Source of the DNA: Agelaius tricolor | Taxonomy: Eukaryota; Chordata; Aves; Passeriformes; Icteridae | NCBI GenBank assembly: GCA_023055355.1 | Contig: JALJCS010000029.1 | Span: 8,763,501-8,827,500 of the forward strand | Length of the DNA stretch: 64,000 nucleotides | Reading direction: 5' to 3' | Shown here: piece after piece, positions 46,715-57,879 of the stretch | How positions within the stretch are numbered: the stretch's first letter is position 1 | Layout: each line of letters opens with the position of its first letter | Notes under the pieces: model-generated | Database searches by the model: none | Seen by the model: the letters and a program-made list of their open reading frames with translations, nothing else | Told to the model about the DNA's origin: nothing | Program-made: the position numbers and the translations under genes

Positions 46715-46880
46715 CAGCTGCTCTGAGGGTTTTTATACCCGGTGGGATCAGCCCCCTCCCTTTTCCCGGGTGCCACGGGAACGAGAGGCGGGCACCATCA
46801 GGGGTATATTAACCCCAGCCTTTGCTCAGGGCCTTCATTCCCCCTCTGGGAGGTGCTGGGATAAGAGCTCTCCTCTCATT
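46715..46880 (+). promoter_or_regulatory. TATA-containing promoter-like segment, block II
   Basis: TTTTATAC at 46731-46738 and TATATTAA at 46805-46812, in the same spacing (74 bases) and GC context as in block I. Retention of both motifs between diverged copies hints at function. Confidence 0.45.
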
Positions 46881-47094
46881 TCAGTCAAGAAGCTCTTTCA
46901 GCTTATTTCAGCTTGTTTTCAGCAGGTGTTTCTGGGTATCTAAAGCAACAGAGGCTTTGAAGATACTGTGAAGAAAACAGCATAGAATACAGGGCATATT
47001 TAAGTTCATGATTTTGGGTTTTGTGTTTAGGGGTGGTGAAGCGCATTTGTAATTTCTGGTTTTGTTCTGATTTTGTTTTGTATTTTTTTTTTAG

Positions 47095-47216
47095 GAGGAG
47101 TGCAGCTTCCAGAGGCTCCAGGTTGTGTTAATTACAACACTTTTTTCAGCAGATTCGTTGTGTCACAGGAGGGATCTGCCCAGCGTCCAAGATGATGTTT
47201 GAGATTGAGGCTTCAG
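47095..47216 (+). pseudogene. Exon-like segment, block II, frameshifted
   Basis: Counterpart of 21860-21984. Splice-like borders are kept (TTTTTTTTAG entry, CTTCAG/gtgagt exit), but a one-T loss in the T-run and a further short deletion near the 3' end break the frame open in block I. Confidence 0.4.
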
Positions 47217-47600
47217 GTGAGTTGAGGATTGTGACTAGGAGAGGGAGGCTGAGCAGGTATCCAGTTAGGAGTTATTGTTGGGGGGGTGGTTTTGAAGGCA
47301 GCAGGGTGAGAAAGGGTGTTTATTTGAGCCCCCCACCCAAGGCCTTTTAGAAGCCGAGCAGAGGCATTCGCACGTCTTACAGCACACAAGGTCATCCACT
47401 GCACTCACAGGAATGCCATTTCACTTTGCCTTTCTCTAACCCAGGTGCCACTCACAATAATGGCCATAGCCTTGGAATCAGGATGAAGCAGGAGCCTGAA
47501 GGAGCCAGGCACACTCAGGAGAGGGCAAGTAGCCGACTCGCTGGGATTTGGCCCACATAACTCTGTACTCATACTTTGGTTTTGTTTTTCTTTATTGTAG

Positions 47601-47697
47601 CTGACCGAGAGGCTAACAGGCAATCACGGGGCCCTCCGAGGCAGACTCATTTCAGGTGCAACGTGGACCCTCATCACCGATCATCCAAAAGATAAGT
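47601..47697 (+). other. Conserved exon-like segment ending in TAA, block II
   Basis: Nearly identical to 22328-22425 (CTGACCGAGAGGCTAACAGG after TTATTGTAG, to ATCCAAAAGATAAGTC). The conservation is higher than in the surrounding sequence. Confidence 0.35.
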
Positions 47698-48208
47698 CGG
47701 GGCCACGGCCCAGAGATGGGACAATGGGAGAGCAGCGGGTTGGGAGTTCCTGGGACAGATTTAGAAATTAGCAGAGGGAAAAGCAATCTTCTCCAAGGGG
47801 CCTCTTAGGACATCTAAAGGGAGAGGCTCTACTTGTGACGGCAGCTTTCAGGCGGGCAGCGCAGAACAGTTCCGGTCCACGTCGTGTTGTCCGGCGTACC
47901 GTGTTACCTAGTGTGTCTTTGGGGTCCCTTTTGCCTTTTCCCCTCGAGACCCTCACCACAAGCATGCTGTGTTGTGTTTGTCGTCCCCCTGTTTGTCACG
48001 TTCCGTGTCACGGGTGTCCGCGCATATTTGTGCCGGAGCTGCTCTGCCCTGCCCTGCCGCATAGCCTGGTGCAAGAGGACAAGTCCCAGGGACTTGCAGT
48101 TTGTGGGGCGTTGCCAGACTCTAGATGATATTCCTAGATAGACAGAAGATGTTTGGAGCTGTGAAGTTATCGCGCAGCCCTTTGACTTTTGTCCTCACTT
48201 TCTTTCAG

Positions 48209-48957
48209 ACGCAGAAGGATAAAATCCAGGGTGAAATCCATCCACCCATCCCGAGTGAGGAGGTCCCCCCGAGCAGGTCAGTCACAGTTGGTCTCTGCAG
48301 GGGGAGTATCAAGTGTGAATCTGTTACAGCACTGTTCTTTTTCTTTTTAGGAGGTAAAGCTGGATATCAGCAGTCAAGATGAGGTGGGCAAGGTGAGCAC
48401 TGAGTAGCGTCCAGAAGCAGTTGTTATTGCTCCAGTCTCACTTTCCGGTGCAACTCTGAGCATCCGTTCCTGTTTCTGCGCTTTAGGCAATCCACTCGGA
48501 GTACGCAGAGCCCCAGTCACCAACCGGCCGACACACCGGGTGCGCCGCTCTCCCGAGCCCTGCGGAAGTATCACGGGACTCGTCGATGAAGCCTCTGCCT
48601 TTTCTGTTTAAAGGTGTCACCAGGGTAGCCTTGGGCACAGGCTGAGGAGTCACGGTGAGTCGGGGAAGTAGGGAGGAGGAGCGAGGGTCCCCTCAGGTTT
48701 CAGCAATGCCACATCACCTCGTCTCCTTTTAACCCAGGCTTACCCCGTGACAATGGCATCAGCCTCGGAGCGTGGCCGAAGGGTGCGGCCCCAGGAGCCA
48801 GGCATTCTTGGCAAAACGGTGAGTGGCAGAATTGTTGGGTTTGGCCAGTGTGCTGCAGAGATCATGCATTGATATTTGCATTTCTTTCACGTAGCTGACT
48901 AAGAAAGAACAGGGAGTTGTTGAACAACAGTGCCAGCAAGAACTTCCCAGATGTTGA
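48209..48957 (+). pseudogene. Unit B1 cassettes, disrupted
   Basis: Homologous to A1. The second cassette has AGATGAGG instead of the GTGAGG donor. The fourth has an in-frame TGA (GGC TGA GGA). The sixth (48895-48957) stops after 20 codons. It is clearly the A1-type unit but cannot encode the same product. Confidence 0.4.
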
Positions 48958-49937
48958 AGCTGTCTTATTTTGCACCTGACACGGACCCACATCCCCAGCT
49001 GTGCGAGAGATAAGTAGAGGGCTACAACCCAGAGAGGGGATGAAAGCGGGGTGCAGGGTAGGGACCCACCGGGAGGGGTTTTTGAGTCTCCTTTGCAGAT
49101 GGGGGTGTCCATGAAGCGGCCCCTTAGGCCCCTAAAAGCAAAGCCTGACTTTTGATCACAGTGCTGAGGTGCGCAGGGCAGAGCAGTCCCGGTGTGTATC
49201 GTGTCGCTTGTCTTTTGTGTATTATGTGTGTGTGGATATGTCATGTCCTTTACCTTAGGCCTTGGAGGGGCCTGTCAGAAACCCTGGCATCATTGTTAGC
49301 ATCTGCGATCTCTGCATTCCTCGGCCTGGCAGCCAGGCCATAGAACTTTGGACTCAGGAGCTCAGAGAGGCATCAGACTCTCTTGTCTCTTTAGCAGCAT
49401 CCGGTCAGGTGTCTTTTCAGGTCTTGTTCTGAGCTGTATGGGCAGCTCTGCCCCGCCAGGATCCATTATGGCGGACTAGGACTCGAAAGAACGTGAGGGC
49501 AGGTAGAGGCTTCTGACCGTGGGATTCTCGGGCATCCATCTTTGCAGTTCTTGGAATAAATCATTCAGTTAGCATATTCTTCCTCCAGGTTTTCTGAGCC
49601 TCGTCAGCTCACCATCGGTCTCCCCTCGGTCATCTCCTTTTGCATTCTCTCAGTCCTCGCAGCCATTTTCCTTGCCAGGAGATTTCTGTCCGTGTCGTGT
49701 CCCCGTTGTTTGTCACGTCCTGTCTGTCCTGTGTCACGGGTGTCTGCACACATATTTGTTCCGGAGCTGCTCTGCCCTGCCGCATAGCCCGGTGCAATAG
49801 GAGAAGTCCCGGGGACTTGAAGTTTGTAATGTGGGGTGTAGTTGGACTCTAGACGGGATTTGTAGATGCAGACAAAATATCTGGAGCTCTTAAGTTATCC
49901 TACAACAGTTTGACTGTTGTCCTGACTTTTTTTTCAG

Positions 49938-50704
49938 ATTCAGATGGATTAAATGTGTGCCAGAGGGCCCCATCCCGGGTGAGCGCTTTCCCCCGAGCAG
50001 GTGAGGCACCATTTGTCTCTGCAGCAGAAGTGTATGTGGTGACTCTGTTACAGCTCTGTTCTTTGTCTTTCTTTTTAGGAAGTAAATCTGGATACCAGCA
50101 GTCAAGGTGAGCAGTGGAGAGAAGTAGTTGTTATTGCTCCAGTCTCAGTTTCTGGTGCTGCTCTAAGCTTCCTTTCTCTTTTTTGTGCCTTAGGCAATCC
50201 ACTCGGAGCCTGCCAAGCCCCCGTCACCAGCCGGCCGATGCGCCGGGTTCCCTGCACGTGTGAGCCCTGTGGATGCATTAGAGGACCTGGTGATGAAACC
50301 CTGAACTCTTCTATTTAAAGGTGCCATCCAGGTGGCCTTGGGCAGCCGCCAAGGAGTCGCGGTGAGTCAGGGAAGTAGGGAGGAGGAGCGAGGGTCCCCT
50401 CAGGTTTCAGCCATGCCAAATCACCTCATCTCCTCTTAACCCAGGCACCCCCCGTGACGACGGCCTCGGTCTCCGTGCGTGCCCGAAGCGTGCGGCCCGA
50501 GCAGCTGAGCGTTCTTAGGAGAACGGTGAGTAGCAGACTTGTGGGGTTTTGGCCGAGGGGCTGCCAAGATCAGGCACTGATGTTTGGTTTTCTTTAATAC
50601 AGCTGTCTGAGAGACACCAGCCCGGTGCCAGCAGGACCTTCCCGGCTGACGAGGCGGCCTTTCTTCGCACCCGAGACCGGCATCCCCAGCTGTGCGAGAG
50701 ATAA
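49938..50704 (+). CDS. Six-cassette open frame, unit B2 (putative subtelomeric gene)
   Basis: Cassettes 49938-49978, 50079-50106, 50194-50246, 50321-50361, 50445-50525 and 50603-50704 (TAA), all with AG entry and GT exit and compatible phases. The frame is open throughout: VPEGPIPG, GYQQSRQSTRSLPSPRHQP, AIQVALGSRQGVA, RARSVRPEQLSVLRR, LSERHQPGASRTFPADEAA. Cassettes 2-5 align with A1 and A2 in the same phase with many conservative changes. The third donor (CGG/gttccc) is weak. It would be an Arg/Ser/Pro-rich protein of unknown function. No initiator was identified inside the unit. Confidence 0.38.
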
Positions 50705-51631
50705 GTAGAGGGCCACGACCCACAGGGGGGATGAAAGCAGGGGGCTGGTTTGGCAATTACTGGGAGGGGTTTTTGAGTCCCCTTTTGGAGATTGGGGGTG
50801 TCCATGAAGCGGCCCCTTAGGCCCCATCAAAGCAAAGCCTGACTTTTGATCACAGTGCTGAGGCGCGCAGGGCAGAGCAGTCCCGGTGTGTATCGTGTCA
50901 CTTGTCTTTTGTGTATTATGTGTGTGTGGATATGTCATGTCCTTTACCTTAGGCCTTGGAGGGGCCTGTCAGAAACCCTGGCATCATTGTTAGCATCTGC
51001 GATCTCTGCATTCCTCGGCCTGGCAGCCAGGCCATAGAACTTTGGACTCAGGAGCTCAGACAGGCATCAGACTCTCTTGTCTCTTTAGAAGCATCCGGTT
51101 AGATGTCTTTTCAGGTCTTGTTCTGAGCTGTATGGGCAGCTCTGCCCCGCCAGGATCCATTATGGCGGACTAGGACTCGAAAGAACGTGAGGGCAGGTAG
51201 AGGCTTCTGACCGTGGGATTCTCGGGCATCCATCTTTGCAGTTCTTGGAATAAATCATTCAGTTAGCATATTCTTCCTCCAGGTTTTCTGAGCCTCGTCA
51301 GCTCACCATCGGTCTCCCCTCGGTCATCTCCTTTTGCATTCTCTCAGTCCTCGCAGCCATTTTCCTTGCCAGGAGATTTCTGTCCGTGTCGTGTCCCCGT
51401 TGTTTGTCACGTCCTGTCTGTCCTGTGTCACGGGTGTCTGCACACATATTTGTTCCGGAGCTGCTCTGCCCTGCCGCATAGCCCGGTGCAATAGGAGAAG
51501 TCCCGGGGACTTGAAGTTTGTAATGTGGGGTGTAGTTGGACTCTAGACGGGATTTGTAGATGCAGACAAAATATCTGGAGCTCTTAAGTTATCCTACAAC
51601 AGTTTGACTGTTGTCCTGACTTTTTTTTCAG

Positions 51632-52398
51632 ATTCAGATGGATTAAATGTGTGCCAGAGGGCCCCATCCCGGGTGAGCGCTTTCCCCCGAGCAGGTGAGG
51701 CACCATTTGTCTCTGCAGCAGAAGTGTATGTGGTGACTCTGTTACAGCTCTGTTCTTTGTCTTTCTTTTTAGGAAGTAAATCTGGATACCAGCAGTCAAG
51801 GTGAGCAGTGGAGAGAAGTAGTTGTTATTGCTCCAGTCTCAGTTTCTGGTGCTGCTCTAAGCTTCCTTTCTCTTTTTTGTGCCTTAGGCAATCCACTCGG
51901 AGCCTGCCAAGCCCCCGTCACCAGCCGGCCGATGCGCCGGGTTCCCTGCACGTGTGAGCCCTGTGGATGCATTAGAGGACCTGGTGATGAAACCCTGAAC
52001 TCTTCTATTTAAAGGTGCCATCCAGGTGGCCTTGGGCAGCCGCCAAGGAGTCGCGGTGAGTCAGGGAAGTAGGGAGGAGGAGCGAGGGTCCCCTCAGGTT
52101 TCAGCCATGCCAAATCACCTCATCTCCTCTTAACCCAGGCACCCCCCGTGACGACGGCCTCGGTCTCCGTGCGTGCCCGAAGCGTGCGGCCCGGGCAGCT
52201 GAGCATTCTTAGGAGAACGGTGAGTAGCAGACTTGTGGGGTTTTGGCCGAGGGGCTGCCAAGATCGGGCACTGATGTTTGGTTTTCTTTAATACAGCTGT
52301 CTGAGAGACACCAGCCCGGTGCCAGCAGGACCTTCCCGGCTGACGAGGCGGCCTTTCTTCGCACCCGAGACCGGCATCCCCAGCTGTGCGAGAGATAA
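51632..52398 (+). CDS. Six-cassette open frame, unit B3 (putative subtelomeric gene)
   Basis: Near-identical copy of B2 at +1,694: 51632-51672, 51773-51800, 51888-51940, 52015-52055, 52139-52219, 52297-52398 (TAA). It is open through all cassettes. It differs at a few positions, including Glu to Gly and Val to Ile in cassette 5 (RPGQLSILRRT). B2 and B3 might be two genes, or one transcript with duplicated exons, but each ends in a stop and its own AATAAA. Confidence 0.38.
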
Positions 52399-53324
52399 GT
52401 AGAGGGCCACGACTCACAGAGGGGATGAAAGCAGGGGGCTGGTTTGGGAATTACTTGGAGGGGTTTTTGAGTCCCCTTTTGGAGATTGGGGGTGTCCGTG
52501 AGGCGGCCCCTTAGGCTCCATAAAAGCAAAGCCTGACTTTGGATCACAGTGCTGAGGCGCGCAGGGCAGAGCAGTCCCGGTGTGTATCGTGTCACTTGTC
52601 TTTTGTGTATTACGTGTGTGTGGATATGTCATGTCTTTTACCTTAGGCCTTGGAGGGGCCTGTCAGAAACCCTGGCATCATTGTTAGCATCTGCGATCTC
52701 TGCATTCCTCGGCCTGGCAGCCAGGCCATAGAACTTTGGACTCAGGAGCTCAGACAGGCATCAGACTCTCTTGTCTCTTTAGAAGCATCCGGTTAGATGT
52801 CTTTTCAGGTCTTGTTCTGAGCTGTATGGGCAGCTCTGCCCCGCCAGGATCCATTATGGCGGACTAGGACTGGAAAGAACATGAGGGCAGGCAGATGCTT
52901 CTGGCTGTAGGATTCTCAGGCATCCATCTTTGCAGTTCTTGGAATAAATCATTCAGTTTAGCATCTTCTTCCTCCAGGTTTCTCTGAGCCTCGTCAGCTC
53001 ACCATCGGTCTCCCCTCGGTCATATCATTTGGCATCTTCTCAGTCCTTGCAGTCATCCTTCTTGCCCAGAGATTTCTGTCTGTGTTGTGTGCCTGTTGTT
53101 TGTCACGTCCTGTCTGTCCTGTGTCACGGGTGTCTGCACACATTTGTGCCGGAGCTGCTCTGCCCTGCCGCATAGCCCGGTGCAATAGGAGAAGTCCCGG
53201 GGAGTTGAAATTTGTAATGTGGGGTGTGGTTGGACTCTAGGTGCAATGTGTAGATGGACACAAGATATCTGGAGCTCTTAAGTTATCCTGCAGCCCTTTG
53301 ACTTTTGTCCTAACTTTTTTTCAG

Positions 53325-54167
53325 ATGCAGAAGGATAAAATCCAGGGCAGAGCCCCCCATCCCAGTTGAGGGGATTGCCCCGAGCAGGTCAGTCACCATT
53401 TGTCTGTGCAGAGGAAGCATAAATGGTGGCCATTACAGCATTGTTCTTTGTTTCTCTTTTTAGGAGGTCAAGGCTGAGAGCAGCAGTCCAGGCTGAGTGG
53501 GCAAGGTGAGCATTGTTTATCATACAGAAGCAGTTGTTATTGCTGAGTTCTCAGTTTTGGTGCAGCTCTAAGCATCTCCTCTTGTTTTTTTTTATTTTAG
53601 GTGGTCCACTTGCCATCTATCCTGGCCGAGCACGCCCATGTCAGGTGGGTGAGAGCTTAAGGTATCAGTGTGGCATCTTTGTCAGACTTGGGAGGTTGCT
53701 TGGGAGGTTGCGTTTTCACAGAATCTCAGCATGCTTTTCCGCTTTGTTTCATTCCAGGTGCTGTCGCTGCCCTAGGCACGCCAAGGAACAGAGGAGGGCA
53801 GGTGAGTCAGAGTTTAGGCAGGCTGACTCATAGGTGAGCATTACACAGCAGCATGCTAAGCGTGTACCTTTTCTTTTTGCAGGTATCTTCCAGGCAGCCT
53901 CCGGAGTGAAATCAAGATTTGAGGTGAGCCGGGGCAGTGGTGCGGAGGAGTCCTGGGGATTGCTGTTGTTGAGGGCAATAGTCAGGTTTTCTATTTTGTC
54001 TTAGGCACCCTGAGGAGGCTCGTAGCCCAAGCTTGGAAACGGCAGCACCGAAGCCCCCACGGACACCATCTCCACGTCCATGTCCGACCGAGGATGGATT
54101 TCGTCCACTCCTCTTCCAAAAGCTAAGTGTCGGGGCCAGCGGTCGGGGGAAGGGGAAAAACCTTTAA
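53325..54167 (+). pseudogene. Unit B4 terminal cassettes, disrupted
   Basis: Counterpart of the block I terminal set. The first cassette (53325 on) has lost its GT donor. The short cassettes from 53464 keep AG/GT borders, and the A3 phase stays open until a TGA in the fourth cassette (CCG GAG TGA). The last cassette (54005 on) by itself has a long open phase beginning HPEEARSPSLETAAPKPP, longer than in block I. Confidence 0.33.
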
Positions 54168-55055
54168 TATCACAGGAGGCAATCAGATGTCAGCTTAGGG
54201 GACAGGTCTGTAGCGGGGCGGGCTCTCTGGAAGTAAAGGGAGAGGGTTTCCCCTCAGCCTCGCCAGAGCCTTTGCCGGGCAGGGCAGTTCCGACCCATCT
54301 CCACATTTCCGCGTACTTCGCGTCGTCCGCTTCCCTTCGGCCCGACGTCGTCACGGATCTTTCCCCCGAGGAGCTCGCCTTCACGTCCGGAGCTACGGCC
54401 ACGGTCACCCGGCAGTCGGCTTCCTTCTCTAGGCTCGCCGACCCTCTCGAGCATCCTCTTAACTACTTCGGCACTAACTTCTTTTGACGAGTTCCATTTC
54501 ATCATCACGTGCCATCGTCATAGGGCTCCCTTTCCTTTGGCATCATCAGCCTCTGGCTCATCTTGCAGTAGCAATCTCAGGTCCCTAAGGGGACAGTGCC
54601 AGGCAGTTGTCACTCGTCTCTGTGTTATGTCATCTGTGTCTATGTTACGTCGTCCGTGTCTGTGTTATGTAGTCCGTGTCCATCGTCTTCCGTGTCACAG
54701 GCCTTTGTCACGTCTCGACGCTTTATCGGCACTATTCCGTGCCACGTAGGCCGTATTCTACTTCACGTTCCTTTCCGGATATCCCTTATTCCGGCATCTT
54801 TGCATTTTTACTCTTTGAGACAGGAATGTCTCACAGGGACAAGATGTTCTCATCCGTCTTCCTTCTCACTTCTGGCGTTGGTAGTGCCTTTTTCTCCATG
54901 CCATTCTCTTGGACTTCCTGAGGGAGCGTCTTACACCCTCCTCACGTGACTGCAGGAGTTCTATAGGTTCCATCTTCCCAAGGGGTATAGGGCTCAAGAA
55001 TTCATCTTCCAGAGAGCTATCTCAAGTCCTGGCTTACATTGCATGTACCCACGTT
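54168..55055 (+). other. Block II region after the terminal cassettes
   Basis: Matches 27.10-28.00 kb. No recognisable gene. A TAAAATTTACTG-type AT stretch and ordinary sequence follow farther on, at 55.57 kb. Confidence 0.45.
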
Positions 55056-55520
55056 GGCTTATACTGTATGGACTTATATTGTGTGTACCTATGCTGGCTT
55101 ATACTGTATGCACTTACACTGTGTGTACCTGTGTTGGCTTATACTGTATGTAGTTATATTGTGCGTGCCTATGCTGGTTTATACTGTATGTACTTGTACT
55201 GTATGTACTTACACTGTGTGTACCTGTGTTGGCTTATACTGTATGTACTTATATTGTGTGTGCCTATGCTGGTTTATACCGTATGTACTTACTTACACTG
55301 TGTGTACCTGTGTTGGCTTATACTGTATGTACTTATACTGTCTGTACTTACACTGTGTGTAGCTATGTTGGCTTATACTGTATGTACTTACACTGTGTGT
55401 ACCTGTGCTGGCTTATACTGTATGTACTTATACTTTATGTACCTATGCTGGCTTATACTGTATGTACTTACATTGCGTGTACCTTTGTTGGCTTGTACTG
55501 TATGTATTTACACTGTACCA
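55056..55520 (+). repeat. 40-bp minisatellite (GGCTTATACTGTATGTACTT)n
   Basis: GGCTTATACTGTATG-type starts at 55056, 55096, 55136 and 55176 and continues with small variations to about 55520. The long Leu/Tyr/Cys-rich frames on the + strand are repeat by-products. Confidence 0.92.
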
Positions 55521-55696
55521 GTTATGCTCGGAGCTGCCCTGTCCTGGCACGTAGTCACAGTTAGGTAGAAAAGTTATAAAAATTTACTGTTCATCTGTCT
55601 TTAATGGGGTTTTGGGTAGAAAATTTATCGGTCAGAGCAGGGACAAGTCCTAGCTGTCAGATAGCCACTCATTGACCGCTTTCTGTCGTCTCACAG

Positions 55697-55790
55697 GTCC
55701 CCGAGGCTCCCAATTTCCCCAGAATCTACCGTTTGACATCAAGGAGCGGCAGCCAGGAGAAGCGTCGAAGCGCTCTCTTCAGCGTCTCGA
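55697..55790 (+). other. Exon-like segment with ideal donor, end of block II
   Basis: A TCTCACAG acceptor and GA/gtaagt donor bound 94 bases, with one open phase (PRIYRLTSRSGSQEKRRS). It is the last exon-like item before the hairpin repeats, whose entry TTTTGCTTTTCAG/G would serve as the next acceptor at about 55908. Confidence 0.42.
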
Positions 55791-55889
55791 GTAAGTGCCA
55801 CACCGAGCACGTAAGCGGGAAGAGCGTGAGTGACAGCACGTGTCTGTCTGTGTGTGTGAGTGCATGCTGACTGGATTTAACCTTGTGCG

Positions 55890-57165
55890 TGTGACTTTTG
55901 CTTTTCAGGTTTTTCAACTCATTTTTAAATTTAGAATAAAAAATCCCCAGCCGGGGGGTTTTTTTTTTTTTCCCCCCGGCTGGGTTTTTTTTTCCCGGGT
56001 CCCGGTCGGTCGGCGAGGCGACGTTCATCGCCAAAGTTTGGGCGCGGACCGGCCAGGGACCGGGGTTTTCGTCAGGCAGGAGGATTTTTCGGGGCCTCCC
56101 GGGAACCACGTTCCCGAGGAGGGGCGGGAGTGCGTGCCGAGGGTTAGCAGAGAGGTTCAGGTGTGAGTCAGCATGGGTGTGTGTGTAAGCTGAAGGCAGT
56201 GTGTGTGTGTTGAAGGGTTCTGGGGTTGTAACCTTGTATGAGTTTTGCTTTTCAGGTTTTTCAACTCATTTTTAAATTTAGAATAAAAAATCCCCAGCCG
56301 GGGGGGTTTTTTTTTTTCCCCCCGGCTGGGTTTTTTTTTTCCCGGGTCCCGGTCGGTCGGCGAGGCGACGTTCATCGCCAAAGTTTGGGCGCGGACCGGC
56401 CAGGGACCGGGGTTTTCGTCAGGCAGGAGGATTTTTCGGGGCCTCCCGGGAACCACGTTCCCGAGGAGGGGCGGGAGTGTGTGCCGAGGGTTAGCAGAGA
56501 GGTTCAGGTGTGAGTCAGCATGGGTGTGTGTGTAAGCTGAAGGCAGTGTGTGTGTGTTGAAGGGTTCTGGGGTTGTAACCTTGTATGAGTTTTGCTTTTC
56601 AGGTTTTTCAACTCATTTTTAAATTTAGAATAAAAAATCCCCAGCCGGGGGTTTTTTTTTTTTCCCCCCGGCTGGGTTTTTTTTTCCCGGGTCCCGGTCG
56701 GTTGGCGAGGCGACGTTCATCGCCAAAGTTTGGGCGCGGACTGGCCAGGGACCGGGGTTTTCCTCAGGCAGGAGGATTTTTTTTGGGTGCTCTCGGGAAC
56801 CACGTTCCCGAAGAGGGGCGTGAATGCGTGCCGAGGGTCAGTGGAGCGGTTGAGGTCTGATCGACTGTGGGTGTGTGTGTGTTGAAGGGGTCTAGGGTTC
56901 TAACCTTGTATGAGTTTTGCTTTTCAGGTTTTTCAACTCATTTTTAAATTTAGAATAAAAAATCCCCAGCCGGGGGGGTTTTTTTTTTTTTTCCCCCCGG
57001 CTGGGTTTTTTTTTCCCGGGTCCCGGTCGGTCGGCGAGGCGACGTTCATCGCCAAAGTTTGGGCGTGGACCGGCCAGGGACTGGGGTTTTCGTCAGGCAG
57101 GAGGATTTTTTTGTGGTCCTGGGAACCACGTTCCTCAGGAGCAATGATTACTGGGGTGTAATTTA
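55890..57165 (+). repeat. Four ~325-347-bp tandem units with C/G hairpins
   Basis: Units start near 55890, 56236, 56583 and 56908. Each holds an acceptor-like GCTTTTCAG, AGAATAAAAAATCC, a perfect hairpin CCCAGCCGGGGGG / CCCCCCGGCTGGG around a T-loop of about 10-15 (first copy 55946-55958 and 55972-55984), a GTCCCGGTCGGTCGGCGAGG segment, and GGGAACCACGTTCCC (6-bp arms). The first two units are almost identical and the last is truncated. Confidence 0.9.
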
Positions 57166-57273
57166 GCATTTGTGATGGCAGCAATGGTGAGTTTGTGTGT
57201 CATGTGAAGGGGGTGTTAATGGAAGATGAGTGTTGTTTTCTGTGTGCTTTTGTTGTTTTGGGTGTCCTGTGAC

Positions 57274-57279
57274 AATAAA
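57274..57279 (+). terminator. Candidate polyadenylation signal
   Basis: AATAAA in GACAATAAATCAACC, followed by GTGTTAGTATGTGTTG. It could end telomere-directed transcripts that cross block II and the hairpin units. Confidence 0.4.
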
Positions 57280-57326
57280 TCAACCTGTAATGAAAATAGA
57301 AAAAGGTTATCATCTTGTGTTAGTAT

Positions 57327-57600
57327 GTGTTGTATTGCTCTGTATTGCTGTGTATTGCATTTGCATTAACTGCTGCATTTTGCTGTATTGCTCTGTCTTG
57401 CGTTTGCATTAGCTGCTCCATTTCGCTGTATTGCTCTGTATTGCTGTGTATTGCATTTGCATTAACTGCTGCATTTTGCTGTATTGCTCTGTCTTGCGTT
57501 TGCATTAGCTGCTCCATTTTGCTGTATTGCTCTATATTGCTGTGTATTGCTTTTGCATTAGCTGCTGCATTGCCCTGTATTGCTCTGTATGTAAACTCGA
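57327..57600 (+). repeat. 96-bp tandem repeat (48-bp sub-repeat)
   Basis: TGTATTGCTCTGTATTGCTG / TTGCATTAACTGCTGCATTT alternates with a TTGCGTTTGCATTAGCTGCTCC variant, giving a 96-bp period and 2.8 copies. Frames on both strands repeat every 32 residues and are not taken as genes. Confidence 0.9.
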
Positions 57601-57694
57601 TTTTTACCAGTGCGTCTATGGATTGTATCTGCACTTGCATTTGTATACACTGTTTCCATGTGTTTTGTTGATGTATAAATGAAAACATTCTTTT

Positions 57695-57720
57695 AATAAA
57701 GTTGAGTCACCCTTAATAAA
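57695..57720 (+). terminator. Twin AATAAA signals
   Basis: AATAAA at 57695-57700 and 57715-57720, the last signals before the pyrimidine tract and the telomere-adjacent GC region. Good candidates for the 3' end of the most distal conventional transcript. Confidence 0.4.
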
Positions 57721-57879
57721 GATACCCCCTGCCCTTCCCTACCCCCACCGTGGCTCCTGTCTTTTTTTGGTGCGGTGTTGTCATTTCCTTGCACTGTATT
57801 TCTTCCTTTTGCTCCTCACTTTACTGTTCTATTTCTACCTTAACTTCCATCCATATCTAACCCTTTGTTTCTGTTGCCT

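Larger units (their letters stand above)
49415..52950 (+). repeat. 1,694-bp tandem duplication, units B2 and B3
   Basis: Sequence from about 49.4 to 51.1 kb is repeated at +1,694, essentially without differences for over 1 kb (for example 49441-50500 against 51135-52194). A few substitutions appear at the edges, such as GAGCAGCTGAGCG against GGGCAGCTGAGCA near 50508/52202. This is a very recent duplication compared with B1, A1 and A2. Confidence 0.92.
46041..55920 (+). repeat. Subtelomeric segmental duplication, block II
   Basis: Direct copy of 20.80-28.54 kb, longer because it holds four cassette units and an expanded 40-bp minisatellite. The order of parts is as in block I. It lies closer to the telomere, and its transcription direction also points at the chromosome end. 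Confidence 0.85.

Noticed and set aside
54909..55568. 219-codon Tyr/Cys/Leu-rich frame resembling a membrane protein
   Set aside because: Translation of a 40-bp minisatellite. All three frames give similar repeats, and the shorter block I copy does not preserve it.
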